Positions 49,901 to 59,467 of a DNA stretch of 64,000 nt are shown piece after piece. The stretch is taken from assembly GCF_964355755.1 (NCBI RefSeq), contig NC_092670.1, positions 12,833,201 to 12,897,200 of the forward strand, in the 5' to 3' direction. Below the pieces are notes generated by a model. It was not told where the DNA came from. It ran no database searches and saw only the letters and a list, made by a program, of their open reading frames with translations. The position numbers and the translations under genes were made by a program. Each line of letters begins with the position of its first letter. Within the stretch, counting starts at the first letter, position 1. The stretch comes from Antedon mediterranea. Taxonomy: Eukaryota; Echinodermata; Crinoidea; Comatulida; Antedonidae.

Positions 49901-52459
49901 ATAATACCCTCTATTTTCTATTTGGGTTTCTATGAGTTATTTTGAGAAATCACTTGATATCATTTCATCTCTGTACAACAATTTTCGGTTTCAACATCTA
50001 TTTACACTAGTAATTAAAAGTAATAAAGTTGTTAAGTATAAAATGAATTAATGACGTGATACTAAAAGTAATGGAAAATGAGTTTTTATTGTTATCTCAT
50101 GATCAACCGTCGCCAACAAAAGATAAAATTGAAAATAAGCTGATAAAATGTTGTTTTGATATAGAAAACAAAATTAACAGTTTTCATTCATATTGATTGT
50201 GCCATGCAAACCTTAAAACAATATATTACAGAACTTTCTCTACTACATGTGAAATAGACAAAGTCATTGAAACCTTCTCATAAGTCCTTGCTCAGGTTCG
50301 AGTCTCTTCTTGTTGTTCATAGTTATTGCGGTTCTTTCTAAGCTCTGTCTGCACTATCAAACTTTATGCGACAAAAAAATGTGATGTGCCAATACAGCAT
50401 ATGAACATGATGATGTCATATTATTACCATATTTAGACATATACAGTAACTACCATATTTGGGCACTTTTTTTTGTCAAACTAGTTTGATAGTGTAGACA
50501 GAGCTTTAGGGAGGGTAAGCACTGGAGGTCCAGTGTTGTATATCTCTGCCTTGCAGCTTGTAAATACATCTCTCTGGAGAGTGAAAGGGTGTTATTCCTG
50601 TGTTCTCAGTACCCTGTCCTGGATAAAAACTTTTTGTCACCTGAGTGCTAAGGGGAGAAGAAAGTTGTCTGGGCTGTTTTTTTCTGTAGGATACAAGTCA
50701 CAATTCATTCCTACCTACCTTCACATTTACATAAAGTATAACATATTTTTTTTTTCAGTGAAACGATGGCAAGCCACGATTGGATGTACTATTATCATAT
50801 TTTTAATAGGTGTTGGTTCAGCTGTCAACTTGCAATTCTTACTTAACCAAGTAAGATACCACACAATTTTTCTACTAAATGGCTTTGCATAGAAATGATG
50901 AAAGTATTTAATTAATTTAACTCATTGAAATATATTACAAAATAAAAGGTCACTGCTGTAAACATAAACAGTTTTTCCAAATAATTGTATGTGTACATAA
51001 TTTGTAGTTACTGCAGTAACTGCAGTAGAATAATTTTAAACAGCGTTCATAGAACTTTTTACTCTCACCTGCTTCATACCACTGTAGAACATTTCTGTAA
51101 AATATTTCTGTTTATGAGAAGTTACAAATCTTTGTCATAATTATTAAATTATTATTTACACAATTTTCTCTTTTAAAGGATTTTGTTTGGGGATTCGCAT
51201 TAATTATATCTGGAACCTTGTTCCTGTACATGATTTATAGATATGGAGTTAGAAATTTCCGCCAAGATATGTTTAATAACTACAGCATATCTGACTGGCA
51301 ACTTCCTTTAGTTTGGGAATGGATTGTTAAGTAAGTCTGTGTTTGGATACTTATTCTAGATGTGTTTTTGATTTCTGATGACTGACGACCCAACTATATA
51401 ATGTTAGTTCATTGTGCGCATACAAGAATATTGGGACTTGCTTTCTCGCTCCCCCCACTTTAAGACAGGTTTAATGGTTTCTAGGTCCAGGCGATGACAG
51501 ACGACACATTCATTGATTGACCTGACCTAGTTAGATTGTTGGTTGTCACATATTTTCCCTATTGTTTCATGCAGTACCTTTTTCCCTTCAACAACAATGT
51601 CCTCAAATTGCAAACAAACAATACAACAACTTACTGTAAATTTCTTGAATTGAAAGTTTAATTATAGAATGTCCAAAAGCTGATCATGCATTAGAACAAT
51701 TGATTAGAACTTCTACCATAAAATAGAACTAAATAACATCACTTGAAACAAAATAAACAAATTTCATTGATGATAATTTTAAATATTTTATATTTATTCT
51801 CTACTTCTCTAAGATTCATTGCACCTATTGAGGCAGTTGGACTGTTGGTGTGGTGGGCAATTGATACCATTTCAAATTCTGACGGTGAGGAACCGTGGTA
51901 TGGGTTTTCACCTGAGAGTTTTATGGCGTGTATAGTTCAGGTGAGATTTTATACAATTTGGCCCTCTATAAATAAACCTATAGTAACAACAAATCTTCTA
52001 TACTACGAGTCGTCTGTCGAAAGAACTTTAAACATGTTTAATTTTCTCCCAGGGCATATGGTAGACACTGCATTGTGGATGCTGTGGGGGGTCATAGGCC
52101 TTATCTGTATTAATATTTGTTCATTTCCAGTTAAAATTATTTTTTTACATTGGTTACTTTACCGTACTGTAGCAATGCATTTTCTTTTTGTAGGTTAGTT
52201 TTAACCAATGAAACTATAAAATTATGTATAAATTATTATTTTTTTTTTTCATAAGTGGGTTGGTTTCATGGCAATATTGGTTACTATTAATCTGCTGTAT
52301 GTAAAGTATTGGCTAAATGTGAAACAAGAAAAGGAAGATAAAAACCCTCTGAGCTCTCACGACACACATGCTAACTCACACTTAAGTCTACACTCAAGTC
52401 TACACTCAAATTCCAATCCAAGTTATGGTACGTACGGAGACGAAGAAACCAAATACTGA
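37981..52459 (+). CDS. SLC6/NSS-type sodium-coupled transporter with alternative TM6 exons
   Basis: Twelve coding exons join in phase: 37981-38004, 38438-38564, 42293-42476, 42902-43016, 43705-43906, one of 44683-44845 or 46544-46706, 49227-49355, 49706-49842, 50759-50850, 51179-51330, 51814-51940, 52256-52459 (1656 nt, 551 residues). The start ATG has A at -3 and G at +4. The LeuT-type fold is clear. TM1 is GLVLSCVGCMVGTGNIWRFP, with glycine where monoamine carriers have aspartate, so an amino-acid-like or other substrate is more likely than an amine. TM5 to loop has EYAGEGLKFLFSPDW, a text more like bacterial NSS proteins than animal SLC6. TM8 has AGLSSMIANVE, with the Ser pair of the Na2 site. 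TM12 is WVGFMAILVTINLLYVKYW, followed by a His/Ser-rich tail ending DEETKY. The third intracellular text and overall length suggest a divergent, little-studied SLC6 branch. Substrate unknown. Confidence 0.92.
38040..38170. other. CTAG/GGCCTA-rich island in the first intron of the SLC6-like gene
   Basis: AGCTAGGGCCTAGCTGGC, ACTAGGCCTACGCG and AGTACTAGCTAGTG follow the first coding exon directly. The same composition is seen at 5930-6170, 27460-27570 and 35660-36150, next to other gene starts. Confidence 0.5.
39865..40023. mobile_element. Palindromic MITE, copy f
   Basis: AAAGCTCTGTCTACTG, then ACACTATCAAACTAGTTTGAC on the left; GTCATATAAAGTTTGATAGG and GTAGACAGCTTAAG on the right. It lies in the second intron of the SLC6-like gene. 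Confidence 0.8.
40555..40766 (+). repeat. tRNA-derived SINE, forward copy
   Basis: GGAGCTGTAGCTTGGTGGTT resembles a tRNA 5' half with a pol III A box (TAGCTTGGTGG, 40562-40572). A B-box-like GGGTTTAATCA follows at 40606-40616. The loop CTTGTCTTCTAATC suggests a tRNA-Arg(UCU)-type ancestor. The unrelated body continues to GTTGCTCGCTGTTGGATGC, which is shared with the inverted copy at 41019-41204. Confidence 0.7.
41019..41204 (-). repeat. tRNA-derived SINE, inverted copy
   Basis: In reverse orientation it repeats the body of 40555-40766, including CATCCAACAGCAAGC, CTCGCCAATTAAAGGATGG, GGGAGTGGAGTTGAAAG and a B-box region TTGAACCCAGAC. The two copies are about 250 bp apart and could pair in the pre-mRNA. 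Confidence 0.7.
43164..43410. repeat. 19-bp minisatellite, 13 copies
   Basis: The unit ACGCAAGAACGCATACGTA repeats 13 times over exactly 247 bp, with a few C-to-T type changes in the outermost units. It lies in the fourth intron of the SLC6-like gene, 148 nt after the donor at 43016. Every unit carries the palindrome TACGTA or a close variant. Open frames of 80-94 codons on the minus strand are an artefact of the repeat. Confidence 0.95.
43494..43637. mobile_element. Palindromic MITE, copy g
   Basis: TTAATCTCTGTTTACACTATC at the left, then CAAACTAGTTTGAAGTGTGAT, two ATATGGTAGTGATATACCC-like units, and TTGGGCACATCACACTTTTTT. The right inverted end is lost 68 nt before the next coding exon. 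Confidence 0.75.
44097..44157. repeat. Imperfect inverted repeat in the intron before exon 6a
   Basis: GAGTTTTGTCTAACTAACCAG is partnered by CTGGTTATCTAGGCAAAACTG across about 15 bp. Arms of about 20 nt with a few mismatches. Confidence 0.6.
44683..44845 (+). CDS. Alternative exon 6a of the SLC6-like transporter (TM6)
   Basis: Acceptor TTTTTCTATAG and donor GTCAG|GTACTA bound a 163-nt exon. With the G left by exon 5 it encodes 54 residues, including WIDAVSQNAFDTGAASGLF then LSYAAYM and PIGNNLV. It corresponds to helix 6 and the start of helix 7. It differs from exon 6b at the positions equal to LeuT F253 (Phe here) and F259 (Ser here). Confidence 0.9.
44885..45600. repeat. Degenerate tandem duplications downstream of exon 6a
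   Basis: Three related stretches start near 44895, 45308 and 45570 with TTAGATAAACYCATTATTTTC or similar text. GGTGGCACCTCATTCTCACT appears at about 45190 and 45465, each preceded by GAGGGTTTTA. The period is about 270-400 bp with many changes. Confidence 0.6.
45795..46115. repeat. Imperfect tandem repeat of about 60-70 bp between exons 6a and 6b
   Basis: About five units carry the words TTAGTACTGGAAGAAGTGAA, TATATGYCT and AGTGAAGAAATAGATTCAGTC, with increasing divergence. It lies about 430 bp before exon 6b. Part of the array is open in one frame, but no splice sites frame it. Confidence 0.7.
46544..46706 (+). CDS. Alternative exon 6b of the SLC6-like transporter (TM6)
   Basis: Acceptor ATCATTACAG and donor GTCAG|GTACAC bound a second 163-nt exon in the same phase as 6a. 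It encodes 54 residues, including WKEAIVQNAYDVGAGFGLF then HTYATYI and PIGNNLV. About 26 of 54 residues match 6a. The LeuT F253 and F259 positions are Tyr and Phe here. Its presence instead of 6a keeps the reading frame; its presence in addition to 6a breaks it. Confidence 0.9.
47137..47273. repeat. Long inverted repeat in the intron after exon 6b
   Basis: ATCATAGGCAAATTGTGTAA (from 47137) is mirrored by TTACACAATTTGCCTATGAT (to 47273). The arms continue inward through ACTGTGTCATACTGTATCAC and CACATGTGAC, giving about 47 nt each with a loop of about 40 nt. Confidence 0.9.
48430..48585. repeat. Dispersed repeat family D copy
   Basis: AGGAACACCTTTGGGAGCC, CCCCGAATAGAGGTTG, CCCCTTAATAGAGGTGTCC and GGAGGGGTTCCACTAT are shared with other family-D copies. 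Confidence 0.5.
48925..49155. repeat. Dispersed repeat family D copy
   Basis: GGGACACCTTTGGGACTG, GTCCCATTAGTAAGGGAG and CTCCTTAATAAGGGTGTACC recur within the copy, in the intron before exon 7 of the SLC6-like gene (ends about 70 nt from its acceptor). Confidence 0.5.
50338..50508. mobile_element. Palindromic MITE, copy h
   Basis: CTAAGCTCTGTCTGCACTATC at the left and GTTTGATAGTGTAGACAGAGC at the right; centre CATGATGATGTCATATTATT. About 170 bp, in the intron before exon 9 of the SLC6-like gene. Confidence 0.85.
51941..52198 (+). other. Open reading extension past exon 11 (possible alternative C-terminus)
   Basis: The last intron stays open in the frame of exon 11 for 85 further codons, to a stop at 52196-52198. 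The extension includes a strongly hydrophobic run (LWMLWGVIGLICINICSF) that could act as a membrane helix in place of TM12. A CTCCCAG acceptor-like site at 52052 would instead give a stop after three codons. Confidence 0.25.
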
Positions 52460-53129
52460 AGTTTAGTAAGATCTGATATTTCTGAAAGGCTAAAAGAGAG
52501 TTTTTAAAAAGCCTAACGAAAAAAAACTTAAACTTTGACCTTAACTCCTTGCATCCAGTATGTAAATGCTACCTTTACATTCAACTCAAATTGAATAATT
52601 GTACATCACAAAGTTTTGGTTTAAATTTAAGATCAGCTAAAAACAACAAACATGTCTGTAAGTGTACATATTGAGAAATCACAACTCTATCCTATAGAAT
52701 AACTACATCATATGAAACATATTTTTATAAGATTATGTTTATATTATAATATATAGCAATTATATTTGATAACAAGAAAATGGAGAAACAGTATGTAATA
52801 CAATAATACTAATTAATATTGTATATTATGATTATGCAATGTTTTAATCATTCCATTATTGATTCAAATATTCTATTTTATTTTGGCAATATCAAACTGC
52901 AATATTATGATTTTATTTTGCAATAGATAATCATATATTAATTATATATAATAGGACTAATAATATAAAAATTTAATTAGTAAAGTATTGACATATATTT
53001 TTAAAAATTATTAATAATTATTATACTGACTTTGTAAGCCAGTCTGGTGTAAAAAAAGTAAACATGAGTAAGGTATTCTTTATGAACGTGAACGTAAGCT
53101 AAAAAACAAACAAAAATAGAATTTAAACA

Positions 53130-53553
53130 AACAAAAATAGAATTTTTGCACACAGACGGTAGAGCAGAAACCTGCTCAGGATATATACAGATTCTATGTA
53201 GGACAAGCTACTCGGTTTACCGTTACCACTCATATTTGATTGATCTTCATTTTGTACTTCATTTCCATGCCGCTTTAACCTCCCATTATTTTTCGACCAG
53301 GCTCTCATTTTCAACTGAATGAACTTCAAAAAATTGAACTCTGCTCTTTCTGTATGATAGGTTTTCTGCTTACTGTTACCGCCCATCTGCATAAATTGGT
53401 CTTCATTTGGTACTTCATTTCCATGCCACTTTAACCTCCCTAGTATTTTTCAACCAGACTCTCATTGAATTGATTGGACTACACGAATTATACTCTTCCC
53501 TTTCTGTATAATAGTCAAATGTCTTAACCACTCGGCTACCTTAACTCTATATG
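53130..53553 (-). repeat. Tandem pair of tRNA-derived SINE-like units
   Basis: On the minus strand GGTAGCCGAGTGGTTAAGAC (53521-53541) matches the 5' part of a Ser/Leu-type tRNA, including the A box. The body GGAAATGAAGTACCAAATGA and GAGGTTAAAGYGGCATGGAA occurs twice, about 170 bp apart. Confidence 0.6.
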
Positions 53554-53850
53554 GTTCCAATCTTATCAGCCATCCATGTGTGTATATTTTGGTCCACTTA
53601 ACCAGGAAAGAGTGACTAACTTAATAAGGTGGTGATTTTAATTCAAGTCAATGCAAATGCAAAAACAATAGCAATAATTCTACTCAGGGTTAACTATGCA
53701 AATCTTTGTTTGTAAATTGAGTAAAAAATGTCAATGAACTGTGTGTCTTGACAAAATCATAGAAGCTGTTCAGCCATAGTTAGTTAGCGATAAACTGTGC
53801 CCATGAAACCAACTTACATGGAGAAATAACTACAGTAAGTCTGAACTATC

Positions 53851-53991
53851 CCTCCTTTTGGACACCTCTATTAAGGGGAAACTCATATTCAAGAAACACC
53901 TCTTTTCAAGAGACACCTCTATACAGGGAACACCACTATTCATGGTAAACCTCGATTCTGAAGGTGTCTCCTAATACAGGTTCTACTGTAC
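53851..53991. repeat. Dispersed repeat family D copy
   Basis: TTTGGACACCTCTATTAAGG, GAGACACCTCTATACAGGG and GGTGTCTCCTAATACAGGTT repeat the family words several times within one copy. Confidence 0.55.
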
Positions 53992-54540
53992 TACCACCTG
54001 CATTTAAGTATTGTGCAATTGTGTTTTAGGCTGAAGTTATGATTAAATATTTAATGAACGTTATACGGTTACGACGGTCGTTTACTATGGAAAAACAATC
54101 CACCATGAAATATGCTAAAAATTAACAAAATAAACAAAATAGAAAATATCCTCTGCATACTGCACTGATAAAGGTTTAACTTTATTAAGAATAATTATAA
54201 ACAAACCTTCTTTTGCATTAAACCAGCTATACATTATTGTAACTTTATATCGAATACGTAAATAAATAAATAATAAAACTTATCATATGGTTTTAATTGT
54301 TTTTGTCTACGAAATTACAATATTATAAACATAGGTAGATTGACTATACTGTATAATAGGAATAAATACATTGTTTTTTAAAATCTAAAATGAAATCCAC
54401 TATTACACAAACTCACGAATGAGAACAGATTCGGCGAACCTGGGTTAATGTATTTGAGTATTTTTAAAGTATATTCGAACGTCCGCTCTCGGCGCTGTTT
54501 TCGAATCAAATATTTAATTGTCACTCACTAATATTGTTTT

Positions 54541-54546
54541 TTTATT
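54541..54546 (-). promoter_or_regulatory. Poly(A) signal for the SLC32-like gene
   Basis: AATAAA on the minus strand about 35 nt downstream of the stop codon at 54582-54584. Confidence 0.45.
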
Positions 54547-54581
54547 ATTATATCTATTCTGATAAATAATGATTTGTTGTT

Positions 54582-56952
54582 TTATGGAAATGACGTAGCA
54601 AACGTGATAAGTAACTCCGTTGTTGACGCGATCGTCATAAATATTCCAAATAGAAACGCAATGACAGCAATTGTAACGCAAGTGATAATTTGAATATTTG
54701 ACATGTACTGGAATTTAAGTTTTATATAAAATATGCAGGGACATATGAAGCTCATCCAGGGACTAACCAAACTACCAATGAACCCCATGAATTTGGCGAA
54801 ATGTGGAACTATCACTGCAAAAAATAAACAACTTAGGACGATGACAGCTCGGAAAATGGTAGCCCAAACTGGAGGTGGGTCTTTTGGGGTGGGACCATAA
54901 CAAGGGGGTAACGCGTTGACCCTTAGTAGGTCAAAGTTATCAATGATAAAGAAAAGAAAGAGAGGATAAGTGAAAATAGCTTTGAGAACCAGAAGCAAAC
55001 TAACCGCAATGAAAACCGGTCCTGCGGGCATATTATACACAATGAATTCTTTTACATCATTTCCGAACGCAATGTAAGGTGTGATTGAGTAAGCTAATAG
55101 AAGAATTGTACAGAATCCATACGAAAAGTTAATCATAGAATCGAACTTTGACCGATCTTTCATAGTTTCTTCAACACCAGCAATGGCAAAACTCGCTTCA
55201 AAGTTGAATAGGAGTACTCCACAGCTGACAGTGAACGCCCGGATGCCAACGTTCGGTGTGTATTCAAATTGCCAGGTGCTTGAATTAATCTCCATGGCTG
55301 AATAGACTATGACACTTATAAACATACTAGAAATGGCAAGAATGGCTATGAAACTGCTGATGGAGATCTTGATTAAAGTCCTTAAGAAGATACTCGGTAA
55401 AACCAACACTGTTGTTACGACAGTCCACCACAGTTTGGAAAGTCCGAGTTTTGGAAACGTTTCTACCAACATTGCTCCTGCTAGTTCGAGATACAGAGTT
55501 GCCACAGCCATACAGTATATGATTTGAATGATAACGATGAACCGTCTGCCGTGTTCTCCCCAGCATGCCTGTGCTATATCTGCATAACTTGATCTGGTCC
55601 TTACTTTCTTAATCTTTCCATCTGGTGTTTCAACATCATCGTACAAACATCGTGCAATCAACTGAATAGAAAATCAAAACTGTCATTATTCGTAAAGGCA
55701 CATTAACTTATTTAGCTAAGGTAACAATAGATACATACAGCAGAACGATAAGCCTTCTGACATATGCCTATTATGTTATGTTCAAGTTTTCTGTAAAGGT
55801 TCGCGATTATATCAGGTAATTTCTTTTCCTATTTTAAGACAACATGAAAAATAATTCAATATTGATGCAGACATAACCAACTTTAATTGAATTAGCCCTA
55901 TAGACAAATGACTAAATATAGCTCAAATATTAACCTTTTTAAAATAAATTGCGCATGCGCACATACAATTAGTAAGATTCGATGGATGATGACGTACAAG
56001 AACTGTAACTAACAATCGTTAAACACTTACCTTACTCGTGTATACTAAAACGATACAGGCTAAACAAAATATTACGATTGCTGCTACAAGTCCACCCTCC
56101 TTAAATGCGTAAGGAATACTCAATATACCGACACCAAATATGCAGTTACATATATTACAAGCAGCCTGAAAGGCGGAGCCTTCTCCAAAGTCTCCAAATC
56201 TTCCACTATTTACTGCAAAATATAAATGATCAAAACCTGTCTACACTATCAAACTAGTTTGTGATATATCCAAATATGATGATATGACATCATCGTGTCC
56301 ATTATTATGGGCACATCACATTATTTTGTCGCATTAAGTTTGATAGTGTAGACAAAACTTTACATATCGAATCAGTTTATTATCACTTGCAATCATTTTC
56401 AGGTCCAATTTATCATTAACAGAATGTAATCACCAGTTACAGCATTAGAGAGCTTAATAATTGCAGTCCTTCTTTTGTTCACACATTTCAAGTTTTCAAG
56501 TTCAAGTTTATTGTTTCACACAATACAATACAATAGAACAGTAACATAAATTAATAAAAACAATTGTGTGAGGAGGACGCATTAAGCCAAGGCTTTAAGT
56601 TTGGTCCTCCAGATAATTAATATATTTAATTATTTAATTTAAGTTAATTGACAAGTTAATATTTTATAGTATGTCAAAACGTTACGTCTCGCAGGAAGAA
56701 TTACGAAGGCTTAGAGAACATAACTCTACGTAGAGTTCTATGCAAGCCATTTTAAGCTTCCGTATAAAATGAATGAAACTTACTTCCATCAAAGTTGATA
56801 AAAAACGTTCCGTTGGTTTGTGAAAAATGTACAGTTGGATCTTGACTACTTGCAGGAGATTTTTGTTTCGTTGTATCACAAGTGATTCCGTTTGAGGTTT
56901 CGTCAAATGTTGAAACGAGTTTTGTCTTTTCGTTGTAGTCATCTAGCTCCAT
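54582..56952 (-). CDS. SLC32/VIAAT-like vesicular amino-acid transporter
   Basis: Three coding exons join in phase: 56952-56784, 56212-56031, 55661-54582 (1431 nt, 476 residues; vertebrate VIAAT has about 525). It belongs to the amino-acid/auxin permease (AAAP) fold with about ten helices. The cytosolic N-terminus (1-60) is polar. TM1 region: SAFQAACNICNCIFGVGILS then IPYAFKEGG, the usual unwound first helix. Next come TSKLIARCLYDD and SYADIAQACWG, matching the VIAAT loop. Later helices include LYLELAGAMLVETFP, FNFEASFAIAGVEETM and VPHFAKFMGFIGSL, the last being typical of SLC32. SLC32 loads GABA and glycine into synaptic vesicles using the proton gradient; SLC36 and SLC38 share the fold, so the substrate is inferred only. 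An acceptor (TTTACACACAG) just upstream of the start suggests a non-coding first exon. Most of the protein is in one 1080-nt exon. MITEs occupy intron 1 and the 5' flank. Confidence 0.9.
56232..56361. mobile_element. Palindromic MITE, copy i, next to a splice acceptor
   Basis: CTGTCTACACTATCAAACTAG at the left, ATGACATCATCGTGTCC in the centre, AAGTTTGATAGTGTAGACA at the right. It lies in intron 1 of the SLC32-like gene, with its edge about 19 nt from the acceptor at 56213, so it probably supplies the branch-point region. Confidence 0.85.
56485..56620. repeat. Interspersed-repeat tail with CAATACAATACAATAG run
   Basis: TTCAAGTTCAAGTTTATTG and CACACAATACAATACAATAG, then GGAGGACGC and GGTCCTCC as inverted words. 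It looks like the 3' part of a retroposed element in intron 1 of the SLC32-like gene. I see no second copy in the window. Confidence 0.35.
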
Positions 56953-57030
56953 AGTTTACCTGTGTGTAAAGAGAATAAACTTCATGCAACGAGAAAGTTC
57001 TAAAACAAAGTATTCAGATTGATAACAAAG

Positions 57031-57141
57031 AAAGGTCTGTCTACACTATCAAACTAGTTTAACAAAAAAAATATGATGTGCGCAAATATGGTAGTGATAT
57101 GACATTTTCACATAAAATTTGATAGTGTAGACAGAGCCTAA
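57031..57141. mobile_element. Palindromic MITE, copy j
   Basis: GGTCTGTCTACACTATCAAAC at the left, GGTAGTGATATGACAT inside, AATTTGATAGTGTAGACAGAG at the right. It lies about 80 bp upstream of the SLC32-like start exon. Confidence 0.8.
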
Positions 57142-58943
57142 GTCAAGTAGAATAGTTTATTGAAGGCAAATAGTATAGTATGTAAAGTCATTGACATCAC
57201 GAATAAACACGCACCGCGTATTACCATTTTATCAACTTTTGAGCGTGCGCGTAAAAAGCCGCACCATTACAACATTGTTTAAACGCATTGTTAAGATCAA
57301 TTTTATTAACAATTTATCATGAGGGGATGCTATTTGTATAGGTTATCTGTAATCGTTTGTTGTAACTTAATTTATGTTTGTAAATCACACAAAGCCTTCT
57401 GAATTAAACAGTTTCCTAAGTAAGCGTAATTTGATTTTCTCAATTAATAATATTGAGTTTCCATTCTTGATCGGTATTATTGTTAATATAATTTATTTAA
57501 TTAATATTAGAAATTCTTTATAATAGTTTCAATGAAGCGTTGATACTGCGACAGATAGGAGCCTACTAGTCTGAGAAGAACCGTAATAAGTATAATAATT
57601 GTAAAATCTTAAAGATCATTGCACCGAGACAGCCATCCACTTTTTCATGGATCCAATTTTCTTCACCATTGGAGAGAGTTTTCGATCTGCAACGTTAAAC
57701 GTTTGCGCATGCGTAATTACATTCATAACTTTTAGGCTAGGCGAGTTAATTCACATATACTGTATGACGTACCATCAGACAATGCAACTACAACTACTGA
57801 CCAATCAGAAACAACATATTATTAACACCACGGCCAAGCCGAAACACTGAATCATCGACGGTAAGGCAAAACAAAATTAGAAAGAAACTACTGTAAAAGA
57901 ACTGTAATAACTTAGGCCTAATGATAGTTTTTCTAACTTTACGGAGATGGGTATTAATTTCATTAGCTATATAGCACCAGTACTAGACTATGAAACAAAC
58001 TGCATTTAGTTTTACTACCAAGAAAATGGTATCGAATCTCGTATCTATTCATACATTGGCCTAAGCTAGGCCATCCTACGTGGAACTGAGCTCAACCAAG
58101 CAAACAAAGCGATGGGCTGCTGTGCGTAATATGTGTGAGCGATCTAGGTACTCATTGTCAGGCTCAAGTCATATCGTCTGGCAGGGGAGGAGAATGACTT
58201 ATTCGTCATAGATAATAAATACATTGATAATGTATTGCAGAACTCAGTTTGAGGATGATCGTCTGACGATTGTTCAGCTTGTATCGAAAGCTAAGCAAAA
58301 GGAAATGTTCTAGGTTCCTAAGGCTTATTAGGCCCTATATTATTGTCACGCTGATTGTTAAATGTGTTACAATACGACATATCCACCCACCCCTCCCACT
58401 CATCCCTTCCCACACACCGTATTTGGTTCCCAATTTGACGCAACGGAATCACGTAAGTACAACGCAAGTGAGTTGATAAAGAGTTCGAATCTATATATAA
58501 ATTTACGTAAGGGCAAAATTCGGTAAATCGCGCCTTACTTCTAGAATTTTTACTCGATGGTATATAAAGTTGGTTCGTACTTTCGGTACTGATTTTAACC
58601 ACCTGATTTAACCCTGTTTACTAATTAAATTAAGTTAGATAATTAGTTATTGACGATTAAAACGAATTTAGGTTCAACGATTTGCCCCAAATAGGGGTGT
58701 TTTCCGATCGTGGTATACACTGTCTAATGGATGTCCATCTTGAAAAATACCCGCCACAAAAATGCGAGGAGGCTTCGCATTTTCCTATCTCCTCCTACGA
58801 TAATTGTTTTTAATAGCTGAAAACCGGTTGAACAGTTCGAGTACAGCATCATAATGTTGAAGACAGGCCGATTTTCTTTAAAAAATACTATTTTGATACA
58901 TTTAATATACGTTTTTACAAATGTATTGATTTGTGATGAATGG

Positions 58944-59467
58944 AACATTCCAAATTATTTGGTTTAACCATACAGGTATAAATTTAGATTTATGGGCCCC
59001 CTTGGAGAATAAACATAAATAGTATTGCAATGCTGTACAATACTGTTAAGGTATTAACCACTTTTGATCGCAATTTGAATCGCAAATTTCTTACTGTGAG
59101 TGTTGGTACTGTTAGATGTAATATAAAAATATATACAAATAAACTTTATTACTGTGAGTGTGGGTAGGCCCTACTGTTAGATTATAAAAATATAATATAC
59201 AAATAAACATTCCAAATTATTTGGTTTAACCATAGAGGTATAGATTTAGATTTATGGGCCCCCTTGGAAAATAAACATAAATAGTATTGCAATGCTGTAC
59301 AATACTGTTAAGGTATTAACCACTTTTGATCGCAATTTGAATCGCAAATTTCTTACTGTGAGTGTTGGTACTGTTAGATGTAATATAAAAATATATACAA
59401 ATAAACTTTATTACTGTGAGTGTGGGTAGGCCCTACTGTTAGATTATAAACATATAATATACAAATA
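58944..59467. repeat. 262-bp tandem duplication
   Basis: The block starting AACATTCCAAATTATTTGG at 58944 restarts at 59206, with only a few differences (CATACAGG/CATAGAGG, GGAGAATA/GGAAAATA). Inside each copy the text TTACTGTGAGTGTKGGTA and CTGTTAGAT repeats once more. Low divergence implies a recent event. Confidence 0.95.

Larger units (their letters stand above)
52460..54581. other. Intergenic region between the SLC6-like and SLC32-like genes, repeat-bearing
   Basis: Contains the 3' ends of two convergent genes. A SINE-like tandem pair lies at 53130-53553 and a family-D repeat at 53851-53991. No coding exon was recognised. Confidence 0.5.

Noticed and set aside
52053-52198. Extra exon of the SLC6-like gene starting at the CTCCCAG acceptor
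   Set aside because: In the phase left by exon 11 it reads GIW then stop, so it is not a normal internal exon. The open frame only works by intron retention, listed separately.
55309-55566. Frames on both strands within 55309-55566
   Set aside because: Shadows of the large SLC32-like exon 3, whose own frame continues through with family motifs.
58318-58602. 94-codon minus-strand frame
   Set aside because: Low-information sequence with no domain, no splice context and no resemblance to known proteins.
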